Source: Brassica napus
Taxonomy: Eukaryota > Streptophyta > Magnoliopsida > Brassicales > Brassicaceae
Assembly: GCF_020379485.1 (NCBI RefSeq)
Contig: NW_026015165.1
Span: 36,090-100,089, forward strand
Length of the DNA: 64,000 nucleotides
Reading direction: 5' to 3'
Position numbers and translations under genes: made by a program. Each line of letters starts with the position of its first letter. Within the stretch, counting starts at the first letter, position 1. This document shows, in pieces, positions 14,201-26,900 of this stretch. The notes below the pieces were generated by a model. That model ran no database searches, was not told the DNA's origin, and saw nothing but the letters and a program-made list of their open reading frames with translations.

Positions 14201-17200
14201 TATCCAAATCAAGCTTTTCACAAAGTGATTCATCCTGGTTTGATTGGAACGACGAAGAAGCTGTGCTATTCCCAAACTGGGAAACTGGAATCACCTGATT
14301 TGAAAGTGGGATAACTTCTTCATGCCAACTCCTATGAGATTTATTTTATTCACTTCCTGGTGATTCTCCACCACTTTATGTATCCAAATCAAGCTTCTTA
14401 CAAAGTGATTCATCCTGGTTTGATTGGAACGACGAAGAAGCTGTGCTATTCCCAAACTGGGAAACTGGAATCACCTGATTTGAAAGTGGGATAACTTCTT
14501 CATGCCAACTCCTATGAGATTTATTCAACTTCCTGGTGATTCTCCACCACTTTATGTATCCAAATCAAGCTTCTTACAAAGATTCATCCTGGTTTGATTG
14601 GAACGACGAAGAAGCTGTGCTATTCCCAAACTGGGAAACTGGAATCACCTGATTTGAAAGTGGGATAACTTCTTCATGCCAACTCCTATGAGATTTATTC
14701 AACTTCCTGGTGATTCTCCACCACTTTATGTATCCAAATCAAGCTTCTTACAAAGTGATTCATCCTGGTTTGATTGGAACGACGAAGAAGCTGTGCTATT
14801 CCCAAACTGGGAAACTGGAATCACCTGATTTGAAAGTGGGATAACTTCTTCATGCCAACTCCTATGAGATTTATTCAACTTCCTGGTGATTCTCCACCAC
14901 TTTATGTATCCAAATCAAGCTTCTTCACAAAGTGATTCATCCTGTTTGATTGGAACGACGAAGAAGCTGTGCTATTCCCAAACTGGGAAACTGGAATCAC
15001 CTGATTTGAAAGTGGGATAACTTCTTCTTCATGCCAACTCCTATGAGATTTATTCAACTTCCTGGTGATTCTCCACCACTTTATGTATCCAAATCAAGCT
15101 TCTTACAAAGTGATTCATCCTGGTTTGATTGGAACGACGAAGAAGCTGTGCTATTCCCAAACTGGGAAACTGGAATCACCTGATTTGAAAGTGGGATAAC
15201 TTCTTCATGCCAACAACTCCTATGAGATTTATTCAACTTCCTGGTGATTCTCCACCACTTTATGTATCCAAATCAAGCTTCTTACAAAGTGATTCATCCT
15301 GGTTTGATTGGAACGACGAAGAAGCTGTGCTATTCCCAAACTGGGAAACTGGAATCACCTGATTTGAAAGTGGGATAACTTCTTCATGCCAACTCCTATG
15401 AGATTTATTCAACTTCCTGGTGATTCTCCACCACTTTATGTATCCAAATCAAGCTTCTTCACAAGTGATTCATCCTGGTTTGATTGGAACGACGAAGAAG
15501 CTGTGCTATTCCCAAACTGGGAAACTGGAATCACCTGATTTGAAAGTGGGATAACTTCTTCATGCCAACTCCTATGAGATTTATTCAACTTCCTGGTGAT
15601 TCTCCACCACTTTATGTATCCAAATCAAGCTTCTTACAAAGTGATTCATCCTGGTTTGATTGGAACGACGAAGAAGCTGTGCTATTCCCAAACTGGGAAA
15701 CTGGAATCACCTGATTTGAAAGTGGGATAACTTCTTCATGCCAACTCCTATGAGATTTATTCAACTTCCTGGTGATTCTCCACCACTTTATGTATCCAAA
15801 TCAAGCTTCTCACAAAGTGATTCATCCTGGTTTGATTGGAACGACGAAGAAGCTGTGCTATTCCCAAACTGGAAACTGGAATCACCTGATTTGAAAGTGG
15901 GATAACTTCTTCATGCCAACTCCTATGAGATTTATTCAACTTCCTGGTGATTCTCCACCACTTTATGTATCCAAATCAAGCTTTTCACAAGTGATTCATC
16001 CTGGTTTGATTGGAACGACGAAGAAGCTGTGCTATTCCAAACTGGGAAACTGGAATCACCTGATTTGAAAGTGGGATAACTTCTTCATGCCAACTCCTAT
16101 GAGATTTATTCAACTTCCTGGTGATTCTCCACCACTTTATGTATCCAAATCAAGCTTCTTCACAAAGTGATTCATCCTGGTTTGATTGGAACGACGAAGA
16201 AGCTGTGCTATTCCCAAACTGGGAAACTGGAATCACCTGATTTGAAAGTGGGATAACTTCTTCATGCCAACTCCTATGAGATTTATTCAACTTCCTGGTG
16301 ATTCTCCACCACTTTATGTATCCAAATCAAGCTTCTTACAAAGTGATTCATCCTGGTTTGATTGGAACGACGAAGAAGCTGTGCTATTCCCAAACTGGGA
16401 AACTGGAATCACCTGATTTGAAAGTGGGATAACTTCTTCATGCCAACTCCTATGAGATTTATTCAACTTCCTGGTGATTCTCCACCACTTTATGTATCCA
16501 AATCAAGCTTTCACAAAGATTCATCCTGGTTTGATTGGAACGACGAAGAAGCTGTGCTATTCCCAAACTGGGAAACTGGAATCACCTGATTTGAAAGTGG
16601 GATAACTTCTTCATGCCAACTCCTATGAGATTTATTCAACTTCCTGGTGATTCTCCACCACTTTATGTATCCAAATCAAGCTTCTTCACAAAGTGATTCA
16701 TCCTGGTTTGATTGGAACGACGAAGAAGCTGTGCTATTCCCAAACTGGGAAACTGGAATCACCTGATTTGAAAGTGGGATAACTTCTTCATGCCAACTCC
16801 TATGAGATTTATTCAACTTCCTGGTGATTCTCCACCACTTTATGTATCCAAATCAAGCTTTTACAAAGTGATTCATCCTGGTTTGATTGGAACGACGAAG
16901 AAGCTGTGCTATTCCCAAACTGGGAAACTGGAATCACCTGATTTGAAAGTGGGATAACTTCTTCCATGCCAACTCCTATGAGATTTATTCAACTTCCTGG
17001 TGATTCTCCACCACTTTATGTATCCAAATCAAGCTTTTACAAAGTGATTCATCCTGGTTTGATTGGAACGACGAAGAAGCTGTGCTATTCCCAAACTGGG
17101 AAACTGGAATCACCTGATTTGAAAGTGGGATAACTTCTTCATGCCAACTCCTATGAGATTTATTCAACTTCCTGGTGATTCTCCACCACTTTATGTATCC

Positions 17201-20094
17201 AAATCAAGCTTTTCACAAAGATTCATCCTGGTTTGATTGGAACGACGAAGAAGCTGTGCTATTCCCAAACTGGGAAACTGGAATCACCTGATTTGAAAGT
17301 GGGATAACTTCTTCATGCCAACTCCTATGAGATTTATTCAACTTCCTGGTGATTCTCCACCACTTTATGTATCCAAATCAAGCTTCTTACAAAGTGATTC
17401 ATCCTGGTTTGATTGGAACGACGAAGCTGTGTATATTCCAAACTGGGAAACTGGAATCACCTGATTTGAAAGTGGGATAACTTCTTCATCCATCCAACTC
17501 CTATGAGATTTATTCAACTTCCTGGTGATTCTCCACCACTTTATGTATCCAAATCAAGCTTCTCACAAAGTGATTCATCCTGGTTTGATTGGAACGACGA
17601 AGAAGCTGTGCTATTCCCAAACTGGGAAACTGGAATCACCTGATTTGAAAGTGGGATAACTTCTTCATGCCAACTCCTATGAGATTTATTCAACTTCCTG
17701 GTGATTCTCCACCACTTTATGTATCCAAATCAAGCTTTTACAAAGTGATTCATCCTGGTTTGATTGGAACGACGAAGAAGCTGTGCTATTCCCAAACTGG
17801 GAAACTGGAATCACCTGATTTGAAAGTGGGATAACTTCTTTCATGCCAACTCCTATGAGATTTATTCAACTTCCTGGTGATTCTCCACCACTTTATGTAT
17901 CCAAATCAAGCTTCTTACAAAGTGATTCATCCTGGTTTGATTGGAACGACGAAGAAGCTGTGCTATTCCCAAACTGGGAAACTGGAATCACCTGATTTGA
18001 AAGTGGGATAACTTCTTCATGCCAACTCCTATGAGATTTATTCAACTTCCTGGTGATTCTCCACCACTTTATGTATCCAAATCAAGCTTTTCACAAAGTG
18101 ATTCATCCTGGTTTGATTGGAACGACGAAGAAGCTGTGCTATTCCCAAACTGGGAAACTGGAATCAACTGATTTGAAAGTGGGATAACTTCTTCATGCCA
18201 ACTCCTATGAGATTTATTCAACTTCCTGGTGATTCTCCACCACTTTATGTATCCAAATCAAGCTTCTTACAAAGTGATTCATCCTGGTTTGATTGGAACG
18301 ACGAAGAAGCTGTGCTATTCCCAAACTGGGAACTGGAATCACCTGATTTGAAAGTGGGATAACTTCTTCATGCCAACTCCTATGAGATTTATTCAACTTC
18401 CTGGTGATTCTCCACCACTTTATGTATCCAAATCAAGCTTCTCCAAAGAGATTCATCCTGGTTTGATTGGAACGACGAAGAAGCTGTGCTATTCCCAAAC
18501 TGGGAAACTGGAATCACCTGATTTGAAAGTGGGATAACTTCTTCATGCCAACTCCTATGAGATTTATTCAACTTCCTGGTGATTCTCCACCACTTTATGT
18601 ATCCAAATCAAGCTTCTTACAAAGTGATTCATCCTGGTTTGATTGGAACGACGAAGAAGCTGTGCTATTCCCAAACTGGGAAACTGGAATCACCTGATTT
18701 GAAAGTGGGATAACTTCTTCATGCCAACTCCTATGAGATTTATTCAACTTCCTGGTGATTCTCCACCACTTTATGTATCCAAATCAAGCTTCTTACAAAG
18801 TGATTCATCCTGGTTTGATTGGAACGACGAAGAGCTGTGCTATTCCCAAACTGGGAAACTGGAATCACCTGATTTGAAAGTGGGATAACTTCTTCATGCC
18901 AACTCCTATGAGATTTATTCAACTTCCTGGTGATTCTCCACCACTTTATGTATCCAAATCAAGCTTCTCACAAAGTGATTCATCCTGGTTTGATTGGAAC
19001 GACGAAGAAGCTGTGCTATTCCCAAACTGGGAAACTGGAATCACCTGATTTGAAAGTGGGATAACTTCTTCATGCCAACTCCTATGAGATTTATTCAACT
19101 TCCTGGTGATTCTCCACCACTTTATGTATCCAAATCAAGCTTCTTACAAAGTGATTCATCCTGGTTTGATTGGAACGACGAAGAAGCTGTGCTATTCCCA
19201 AACTGGGAAACTGGAATCACCTGATTTGAAAGTGGGATAACTTCTTCATGCCAACTCCTATGAGATTTATTCAACTTCCTGGTGATTCTCCACCACTTTA
19301 TGTATCCAAATCAAGCTTCTTACAAAGTGATTCATCCTGGTTTGATTGGAACGACGAAGAAGCTGTGCTATTCCCAAACTGGGAAACTGGAATCACCTGA
19401 TTTGAAAGTGGGATAACTTCTTCATGCCAACTCCTATGAGATTTATTCAACTTCCTGGTGATTCTCCACCACTTTTGTATCCAAATCAAGCTTCTACAAA
19501 GTGATTCATCCTGGTTTGATTGGAACGACGAAGAAGCTGTGCTATTCCCAAACTGGAAACTGGAATCACCTGATTTGAAAGTGGGATAACTTCTTCATGC
19601 CAACTCCTATGAGATTTATTCAACTTCCTGGTGATTCTCCACCACTTTATGTATCCAAATCAAGCTTCTTACAAAGTGATTCATCCTGGTTTGATTGGAA
19701 CGACGAAGAAGCTGTCTATTCCCAAACTGGGAACTGGAATCACCTGATTTGAAAGTGGGATAACTTCTTCATTGCCAACTCCTATGAGATTTATTCAACT
19801 TCCTGGTGATTCTCCACCACTTTATGTATCCAAATCAAGCTTTTACAAAGTGATTCATCCTGGTTTGATTGGAACGACGAAGAAGCTGTGCTATTCCCAA
19901 ACTGGGAACTGGAATCACCTGATTTGAAAGTGGGATAACTTCTTCATGCCAACTCCTATGAGATTTATTCAACTTCCTGGTGATTCTCCACCACTTTATG
20001 TATCCAAATCAAGCTTCTTACAAAGTGATTCATCCTGGTTTGATTGGAACGACGAAGAAGCTGTGCTATTCCCAAACTGGGAAACTGGAATCAC
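11235..20094 (-). repeat. CentBr-like satellite, indel-rich part of array 1
   Basis: Same 176-bp unit and orientation, about 50 copies, with many 1-3 bp indels. Most fall in the dozen bases after the HindIII site, where the motif appears as CTTCTTAC, CTTCTTCAC, CTTTTCAC, CTTTCAC, CTCAC or TTTTAC. Others are single-base losses in CCC and GGG runs (for example near 11,820, 15,870 and 18,328). Substitutions are rare (AATCAACTG near 18,165; a rearranged unit near 17,425). Short minus-strand ORFs of about 60 codons appear only where indels change the frame and are not genes. Confidence 0.92.
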
Positions 20095-20206
20095 TCTGAA
20101 GGAAAGTGGGATAAGTTCTTCAGTGCCAACTCTAAGAGATTTATTCAGCTTCCTGGTGAAGAAGCCAAGATGTATCCAATCAAGCTTTTGAAAGTGATTT
20201 GACCTG
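20095..20206 (-). repeat. Divergent terminal satellite monomer fragment
   Basis: The satellite stays recognisable but is clearly diverged: GAAAGTGGGATAAGTTCTTCA, then CTAAGAGATTTATTCAGCTTCC, a missing stretch where ATTCTCCACCAC should be, then CAAGCTTTTGAAAGTGATTTGACC. It ends in a CCTGG phase where N1's truncated LTR begins. It is either an old edge monomer or a damaged one produced when N1's left end was lost. Confidence 0.75.
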
Positions 20207-20768
20207 GTTATGATAAGGCACAGCAAGAACCAGCTGGCGTGAGCTGTCCCTTGGCTGTGTATTGACCAAGAACCTGGACACAAGGGAGACTATGTTCATG
20301 GGCGCCTAAGATGATCCAATCAGAGGCCAGCCCTCCCTTTGACCAGATTCAAATCAACCAATCAAACAACATCAGCCCCCAGCCAATCACAAGACATCAC
20401 ACAGATTGCAATACCAAGCTTACATCCTAGCCATCCATTCTCTCAAGTTAATATTATCCATTAGATTTAGGTTTCAGATTGTGTAAACCTATTGAGCTTA
20501 TAAATAAGCATGTAAGGGGCGATTTTGAGCCTTAAGGGAGTTTGGGGGATTTCCCCTCTCCACTTCATAATAAAAGTGTGTTCTTGATCAGTTTCCCTTA
20601 ATCTACCCCTTTCTTAGTCTCAAGTCTCTTAATCTCTCAAAGTCTCTTTGTTTCTGATTCAAGTTCATACTAGTTTCATCAGACCTCTTATTCAACTAGT
20701 TCAAGACCTTATCTTTGCCTTTAATGGCTTTTCATACACATACACAGCCAGAGCTCTCAAATCTCACA
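20207..20768 (+). repeat. N1 5' LTR remnant
   Basis: It matches 23,389-23,951 of the 3' LTR almost base for base and retains only the downstream third. It includes a TATAAATA box at about 20,499-20,506 and AATAAA near 20,570, and ends CTCACA directly before the PBS. Homology may extend a few bases left of 20,207 (GACC). Confidence 0.88.
20499..20506 (+). promoter_or_regulatory. Putative TATA box in N1 LTR
   Basis: TATAAATA lies about 75 bases upstream of an AATAAA-type signal in the LTR and is repeated at the same place in the 3' LTR. The arrangement suits an LTR promoter and polyadenylation region; the start site is not defined. Confidence 0.5.
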
Positions 20769-20781
20769 TGGTATCAGAGCC
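20769..20781 (+). other. Primer binding site of N1
   Basis: TGGTATCAGAGCC directly abuts the LTR end. This is the standard plant copia primer binding site, complementary to the 3' end of initiator tRNA-Met, and it matches the site in elements A, B, C and D. Confidence 0.88.
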
Positions 20782-22350
20782 AGGTTGCTAAGAACCTGGT
20801 TGAAGCTTCTGCAAATCCCACACACACATCCCTCAGCTCAAATCCAAGCCATGAAGAAGACAGCTCCATCCGGTTCAGCTTCTCCATGAAGACTGAAGCT
20901 TGGCGTGTCATTCTGGTTCCTCAACCCTTTCTCATACCTGCCTAGATGAAGAGCCACGTTGGAAGCAAAGGAGGATGGAGAGGCGTCATGAACCTCAAGC
21001 CAAAACTCCTTGTCCATGAGCTGCTAGCATCCGGCTACAAGAAGAGAAGATGTCATGAAGATGGCGACTTGATGTATGAAGAAAGGAGGGGTGTTTGAGC
21101 TGTAGAAACAAGAAGGGGGCCATGAGTAGAAGGAGGAGAGGCTGGGTGACGATCCATGCTCTCATGTCCAACAAAACCGTGAGCCAAAAGCCATTGGAGG
21201 TTCAAGGAACCAAACCGGTTCCTTGGCTGTAAGCTAATACTATCCCTTCTTGATAATGAGCTTGTGTTGTGACTGTGCCTGGTTGTTGTGATGTGTATTG
21301 ATTGAAAAACCTGAGGATAATGTGTGATTGCTAAATAAAATTAGTTGAATCTGTCCCAGGATGCTTTAAAGGCTTGTTTAGTGTTTAAAGAGTAAAATGC
21401 TTGCTCCTGTTAAGTAATGAGTTTGCTAAATGAAATGGTATTGTTTGAAGCTCATGAACTGAAAAACAGATTGAAAGTAATGCATTGTCTGATGATAAGT
21501 GATGATAGTGATGCTTAGCCTAAGTTATAAATGAATGTGTGATGGATTGTATTGTTGCATTCATGAATTGAAACTGATTAAGGTTAGTGCATACTGTCAA
21601 AAGGCTGTCTTACATTGAAGCATTAGATTCATGTCTAAATGCTGAGTAAAGAAGCTTTAAAAATTGCCTAAGTAGCTTGTATTGAATCTGTTATGATCTT
21701 ACTTGTGCTTAGAGAGTTAGCTTGCAAAGATTAGAACTTGAAAATGTCTAGTTTAATCTGTTGCATTGCTTAAAGACATTGGTGTTCAAACTTGATGATG
21801 CATCAAGGGTTGACCCAATGCACTTGTGTCTTATCTTTGCTGGAGTTTGAGTGATGTTTCAGGTTCACAAGAGGTGTTCTTGGTTCACCATCCATCCGAG
21901 TTGAAAGAGGAAGACTTTGCCCATTGTGTGGAGCAATGGAGAGTTAAGAAAGAAGTGGTGATGCGCCACTGGTGTGTAGTGTCACTGAAGCTCACTTGCA
22001 AGCTTGGACCTATACTCAATCCAAGCTTGAGGAGGGGAGTTTAGTGAGCTATCAGTCGGACCAAGAAGGTTCAGAAGGTCCATTGCAAGCAACTGAAGAA
22101 GAAGGAGCCATCCGGGTCTAGGCAGTGGCGTGTCTAGGCAAGAGAGTGTTCAGAGCACTCTTGGCTGTGAGAAGATGAAGACTCTATCAGTGCGGCTTCT
22201 AGTGTGAGGTGGCTGAAGAGGTAGCTGAAGCTTCCACGAGCACTCCATGAAGATTGCGAGTTCAGAAGGTGTTGCAATGGAGTAATGGTGCAGATCATGA
22301 AGCTATCCATCCAAGCTTGTTCCTGTGAGAGTCTCAAGCTTGAGGGGGAG
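20782..22350 (+). other. Non-coding interior of N1, ending in PPT
   Basis: About 1.57 kb without a credible long ORF; short ORFs lack recognisable domains. The sequence is AT-rich in its middle and clearly related to N2's interior (32,636-34,097), including the block near 21,830-22,130 and the last 200 bases. It ends with the PPT GAGGGGGAG at 22,342-22,350, preceded by two CAAGCTTG palindromes. Confidence 0.75.
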
Positions 22351-23951
22351 TGTTGAAGCTTACATGATCTGAGAGTACTTGGTGGTTATTCAAGAAGAGG
22401 AGCAGATCAGTTATGAAGCATAATGAAGGATGAAGAAGCGATCTCCAATGCGGCCTCTAGAGTGAGGTGATTGGTACTACAGTCTGAAGCATCCTGTCAT
22501 GAAGGTTTCAGTAACATGGTGGTGACTCATGAAGAAGAAGCAGCCAAGACTCAGCTTGTATCTATCAAGGAAGATCTGGTAGTCCGAGCACTTGATCACA
22601 ACAAGAAGGTTGTGAGAAAGGGGGAGAGACCAAGATCTGTCTAAAGAAGAGTACAAGAAGTGTTGATGATGAGCAAGAGGAGTGGGTTCTATCTTGCATC
22701 AAATGAGGGCCATGATCCAGAGTCTTTGTGTCCCTTACATTGCTGGTAAGGCACAAAGACTCACTGGCCAATCCCTAGGCCTTGGAGGCTTTACTCTTTT
22801 TCCCTCATCAAGGCTTTGTCCCAAAGGGTTTTCCTTGGTGAGGTTTTTAATGAGGAAGTTCTTCAAGGTTCCAAGCTTGACTTAGGATCAGCTAAAGTCA
22901 AGCTTGAGGGGGAGTGTTAACTTGAAGAAAGGAATGGAGAAGCTAAAGGTGTTAAGTTGAGATGGAGCTTGTGCAAAGATAGGGCAAGAGCTTTAGAGAG
23001 TGCCTATCAAGAGTGGTGAAGTGTCTTAAGAGAGCTAGAGGTGATCTGATGGTTGTTCTAAGCAAGGACAAAGTCTAGGAGAGACTTAGAAGAGTATTGA
23101 GGAGCAAATGGACGAGTGTACAAAGATAGGGCGAGGCTGGTACAGCCATGTACGGCCTTGTATGAATCAGTACGGATGTAAGGACGTACCAAAGGTGTAT
23201 ACTCGGCCATTTGTGAGTCTTAAGGTTTGGTGCAAACTTAGGGTGCTTGTGTACGGACATTGAGTGATCCGTACATACTCTAAGGATTGTGATCAGCCTA
23301 ACTTGAGTCCCAAGTAAGAAGAATGGCGTTGGCTGATTGTGTGAAGAAGCCAAGAGGCGCCAAAGTCTGAGTTTGAATGTTGGGACCAGTTATGGATAAG
23401 GCACAGCAAGAACCAGCTGGCGTGAGCTGTCCCTTGGCTGTGTATTGACCAAGAACCTGGACACAAGGGAGACTATGTTCATGGGCGCCTAAGTTGATCC
23501 AATCAGAGGCCAGCCCTCCCTTTGACCAGATTCAAATCAACCAATCAAACAACATCAGCCCTCAGCCAATCACAAGACATCACACAGATTGCAATACCAA
23601 GCTTACATCCTAGCCATCCATTCTCTCAAGTTAATATTATCCATTAGATTTAGGTTTCAGATTGTGTAAACCTATTGAGCTTATAAATAAGCATGTAAGG
23701 GGCGATTTTGAGCCTTAAGGGAGTTTGGGGGATTTCCCCTCTCCACTTCATAATAAAAGTGTGTTCTTGATCAGTTTCCCTTAATCTACCCCTTTCTTAG
23801 TCTCAAGTCTCTTAATCTCTCAAAGTCTCTTTGTTTCTGTTTCAAGTTCATACTAGTTTCATCAGACCTCTTATTCAACTAGTTCAAGACCTTATCTTTG
23901 CCTTTAATGGCTTTTCATACACATACACAGCCAGAGCTCTCAAATCTCACA
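22351..23951 (+). repeat. N1 3' LTR (1.6 kb, composite)
   Basis: It starts TGTTGAAGCTTACATG after the PPT and ends CTCACA before satellite DNA. Inside it is a second PPT-like GAGGGGGAG (about 22,906-22,914) followed by another TGTTAACTTG start. Upstream of that are two hairpins (22,803-22,843 and 22,872-22,906) matching the pre-PPT module of the copia elements. Further on are four CCGTAC/GTACGG sites (23,150-23,274). The LTR looks like a fusion of copia 3'-end sequence with an older LTR. Confidence 0.85.
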
Positions 23952-26900
23952 ATTTGAAAGTGGGATAACTTCTTCATGCCAACTCCTATTAGATTTATTC
24001 AACTTCCTGGTGATTCTCCCCCACTTTTTGTATCCAAATCAAGCTTCTTACAAAGAGATTCATCATGGGGGTATTGGAACGACGAAGAAGCTGTGCTATT
24101 CCCAAACTGGGAAACTGGAATCACCTGATTTGAAAGTGGGATAACTTCTTCCTGCCAACTCCTATGAGATTTATTCAACTTCCTGGTGATTCTCCACCAC
24201 TTTATGTATCCAAATCAAGCTTCTTACAAAGTGATTCATCCTGGTTTGATTGGAACGACGAAGAAGCTGTGCTATTCCCAAACTGGGAAACTGGAATCAC
24301 CTGATTTGAAAGTGGGATAACTTCTTCATGCCAACTTTTATGAGATTTATTCAACTTCCTGGTGATTCTCCACCACTTTATGTATCCAAATCAAGCTTCT
24401 TACAAAGTGATTCTTCCTGGTTTGATTGGAACGACGAAGAAGCTGTGCTATTCCCAAACTGGGAAACTGGAATCACCTGATTTGAAAGTGGGATAACTTC
24501 TTCATGCCAACTCCTATGAGATTTATTCAACTTCCTGGTGATTCTCCACCACTTTATGTATCCAAATCAAGCTTTTCACAAAGTCATTCATCCTGGTTTG
24601 ATTGGAACGACGAAGAAGCTGTGCTATTCCCAAACTGGGAAACTGGAATCACCTGATTTGAAAGTGGGATAACTTCTTCATGCCAACTCCTATGAGATTT
24701 ATTGAACTTCCTGGTGATTCTCCACCACTTTATGTATCCAAATCAAGCTTCTTACAAAGAGATTCATCCTGGTTTGATTGGAACGACGAAGAAGCTGTGT
24801 TATTCCCAAACTGGGAAACTGGAATCACCTGATTTGAATGTGGGATAACTTCTTCATCTCCACTCCTATGAGATTTATTCAACTTTCTGGTGATTCTACA
24901 CCACTTTATGTGTCCAAATCAAGCTTCTTACAAAGAGATTCATCCTGGTTTGATTGGAACGACGAAGAAGCTGTGCTATTCCCAAACTGGGAAACTGGAA
25001 TCACCTGATTTGAAAGTGGGATAACTTGTTCATGCCAACTCCTTTGAAATTTATTCAACTTCTTGGTGATTCTCCACCACTTTATGTATCCAAATCAAGC
25101 TTCTTACAAAGAGATTCATCCTGGTTTGATTGGAACGACGAAGAAGCTGTGCTATTCCCAAACTGGGAAACTGGAATCACCTTATTTGAAAGTGGGATAA
25201 CTTCTTCATGCCAACTCCTATGAGATTTATTCAACTTCCTGGTGATTCTCCACCACTTTATGTATCCAAATCAAGCTTTTCACAAAGTCATTCATCCTGG
25301 TTTGATTGGAACGACGAAGAAGCTGTGATATTCCCAAACTGGGAAACTGGAATCACCTGATTTGAAAGTGGGATAACTTCTTCATGCCAACTCCTATGAG
25401 ATTTATTGAACTTCCTGGTGATTCTCCACCACTTTATGTATCCAAATCAAGCTTCTTACAAAGTGATTCATCCTGGTTTGATTGGAACCACGAAGAAGCC
25501 GTGCTATTCCCAAACTGGGAAACTAGAATCACCTGATTTGAAAGTGGGATAACTTCTTCATCCCCACTCCTATGAGATTTATTCAACTTCCTGGTGATTC
25601 TCCACCACTTTATGTATCCAAATCAAGCTTTTCACAAAGTCATTCATCCTGGTTTGATTGGAACGACGAAGAAGCTGTGCTATTCCCAAACTGGGAAACT
25701 GGAATCACCTGATTTGAAAGTGGGATAACTTCTTCATGCCAACTCCTATGAGATTTATTCAACTTCCTGGTGATTCTCCACCACTTTATGTATCCAAATC
25801 AAGCTTCTTACAAAGTGATTCATCCTGGTTTGATTGGAACGACGAAGAAGCCGTGCTATTCCCAAACTGGGAAACTGGAATCACCTGATTTGAAAGTGGG
25901 ATAACTTCTTCATCCCCACTCCTATGAGATTTATTCAACTTCCTAGTGATTCTCCACCACTTTATGTATCCAAATCAAGCTTCTTACAAAGAGATTCATC
26001 CTGGGTTGATTGGAACGACGAAGAAGCTGTGCTATTCCCAAACTGGGAAACTGGAATCACCTGATTTGAAAGTGGGATAACTTCTTCATGCCAACTTTTA
26101 TGAGATTTATTCAACTTCCTGGTGATTCTCCACCACTTTATGTATCCAAATCAAGCTTCTTACAAAGTGATTCTTCCTGGTTTGATTGGAACGACGAAGA
26201 AGCTGTGCTATTCCCAAACTGGGAAACTGGAATCACCTGATTTGAAAGTGGGATAACTTCTTCATGCCAACTCCTATGAGATTTATTCAACTTCCTGGTG
26301 ATTCTCCACCACTTTATGTATCCAAATCAAGCTTTTCACAAAGTCATTCATCCTGGTTTGATTGGAACGACGAAGAAGCTGTGCTATTCCCAAACTGGGA
26401 AACTGGAATCACCTGATTTGAAAGTGGGATAACTTCTTCATGCCAACTCCTATGAGATTTATTGAACTTCCTGGTGATTCTCCACCACTTTATGTATCCA
26501 AATCAAGCTTCTTACAAAGTGATTCGTCCTGGTTTGATTAGAACGACGAAGAAGCTGTGCTATTCCCAAACTGGGAAACTGGAATCACCTGATTTGAAAG
26601 TGGGATAACTTCTTCATGCCAACTCCTTTGAAATTTATTCAACTTCTTGGTGATTCTCCACCACTTTATGTATCCAAATCAAGCTTCTTACAAAGAGATT
26701 CATCCTGGTTTGATTGGAACGACGAAGAAGCTGTGCTATTCCCAAACTGGGAAACTGGAATCACCTGATTTGAAAGTGGGATAACTTTTTCATGCCAACT
26801 CCTATGAGATTTATTCAACTTCCTGGTGATTCTCCACCACTTTATGTATCCAAATCAAGCTTCTTACAAAGAGATTCATCCTGGGTTGATTGGAACGACG

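Larger units (their letters stand above)
20207..23951 (+). mobile_element. N1, non-autonomous LTR retrotransposon (LARD-like), 5' truncated
   Basis: It has a truncated 5' LTR (20,207-20,768), a primer binding site, a non-coding interior of about 1.6 kb, a PPT (22,342-22,350) and a full 3' LTR (22,351-23,951, 1,601 bp). There is no protease, integrase, RT or RNaseH. The family is defined by N2 in this window, whose TSD fixes the LTR ends as TGTTGAAGCTTACATG...CTCACA. No TSD is visible for N1: the left satellite flank stops near the CCTGG phase and the right flank resumes at ATTTGAAAG, so flanking satellite and the first ~1 kb of the 5' LTR were lost together. Its PBS, PPT and terminal TGTTGA are like those of the copia elements nearby, so trans-mobilisation by them is likely (inference). 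Confidence 0.85.

Noticed and set aside
11363..19489. Repeated ~60-codon minus-strand ORFs in the satellite (MNKSHRSW...)
   Set aside because: They are chance frames of the 176-bp unit that open where indels shift the phase. No codon conservation, start context or domain; also present in arrays 2 and 3.
1..20094. CRISPR-like array
   Set aside because: Repeats are 176 bp with no spacers and the context is a plant centromere; this is a satellite.
21826..22044. 72-codon frame shared by the interiors of N1 and N2
   Set aside because: Both copies begin with GTG, not ATG, differ by blocks of substitutions, and match no known family. Similarity is explained by the recent common origin of the elements.
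22682..22885. 67-codon frame repeated in N1 and N2 LTRs
   Set aside because: It lies over the hairpin module and internal PPT; its conservation follows from the non-coding sequence and LTR duplication.
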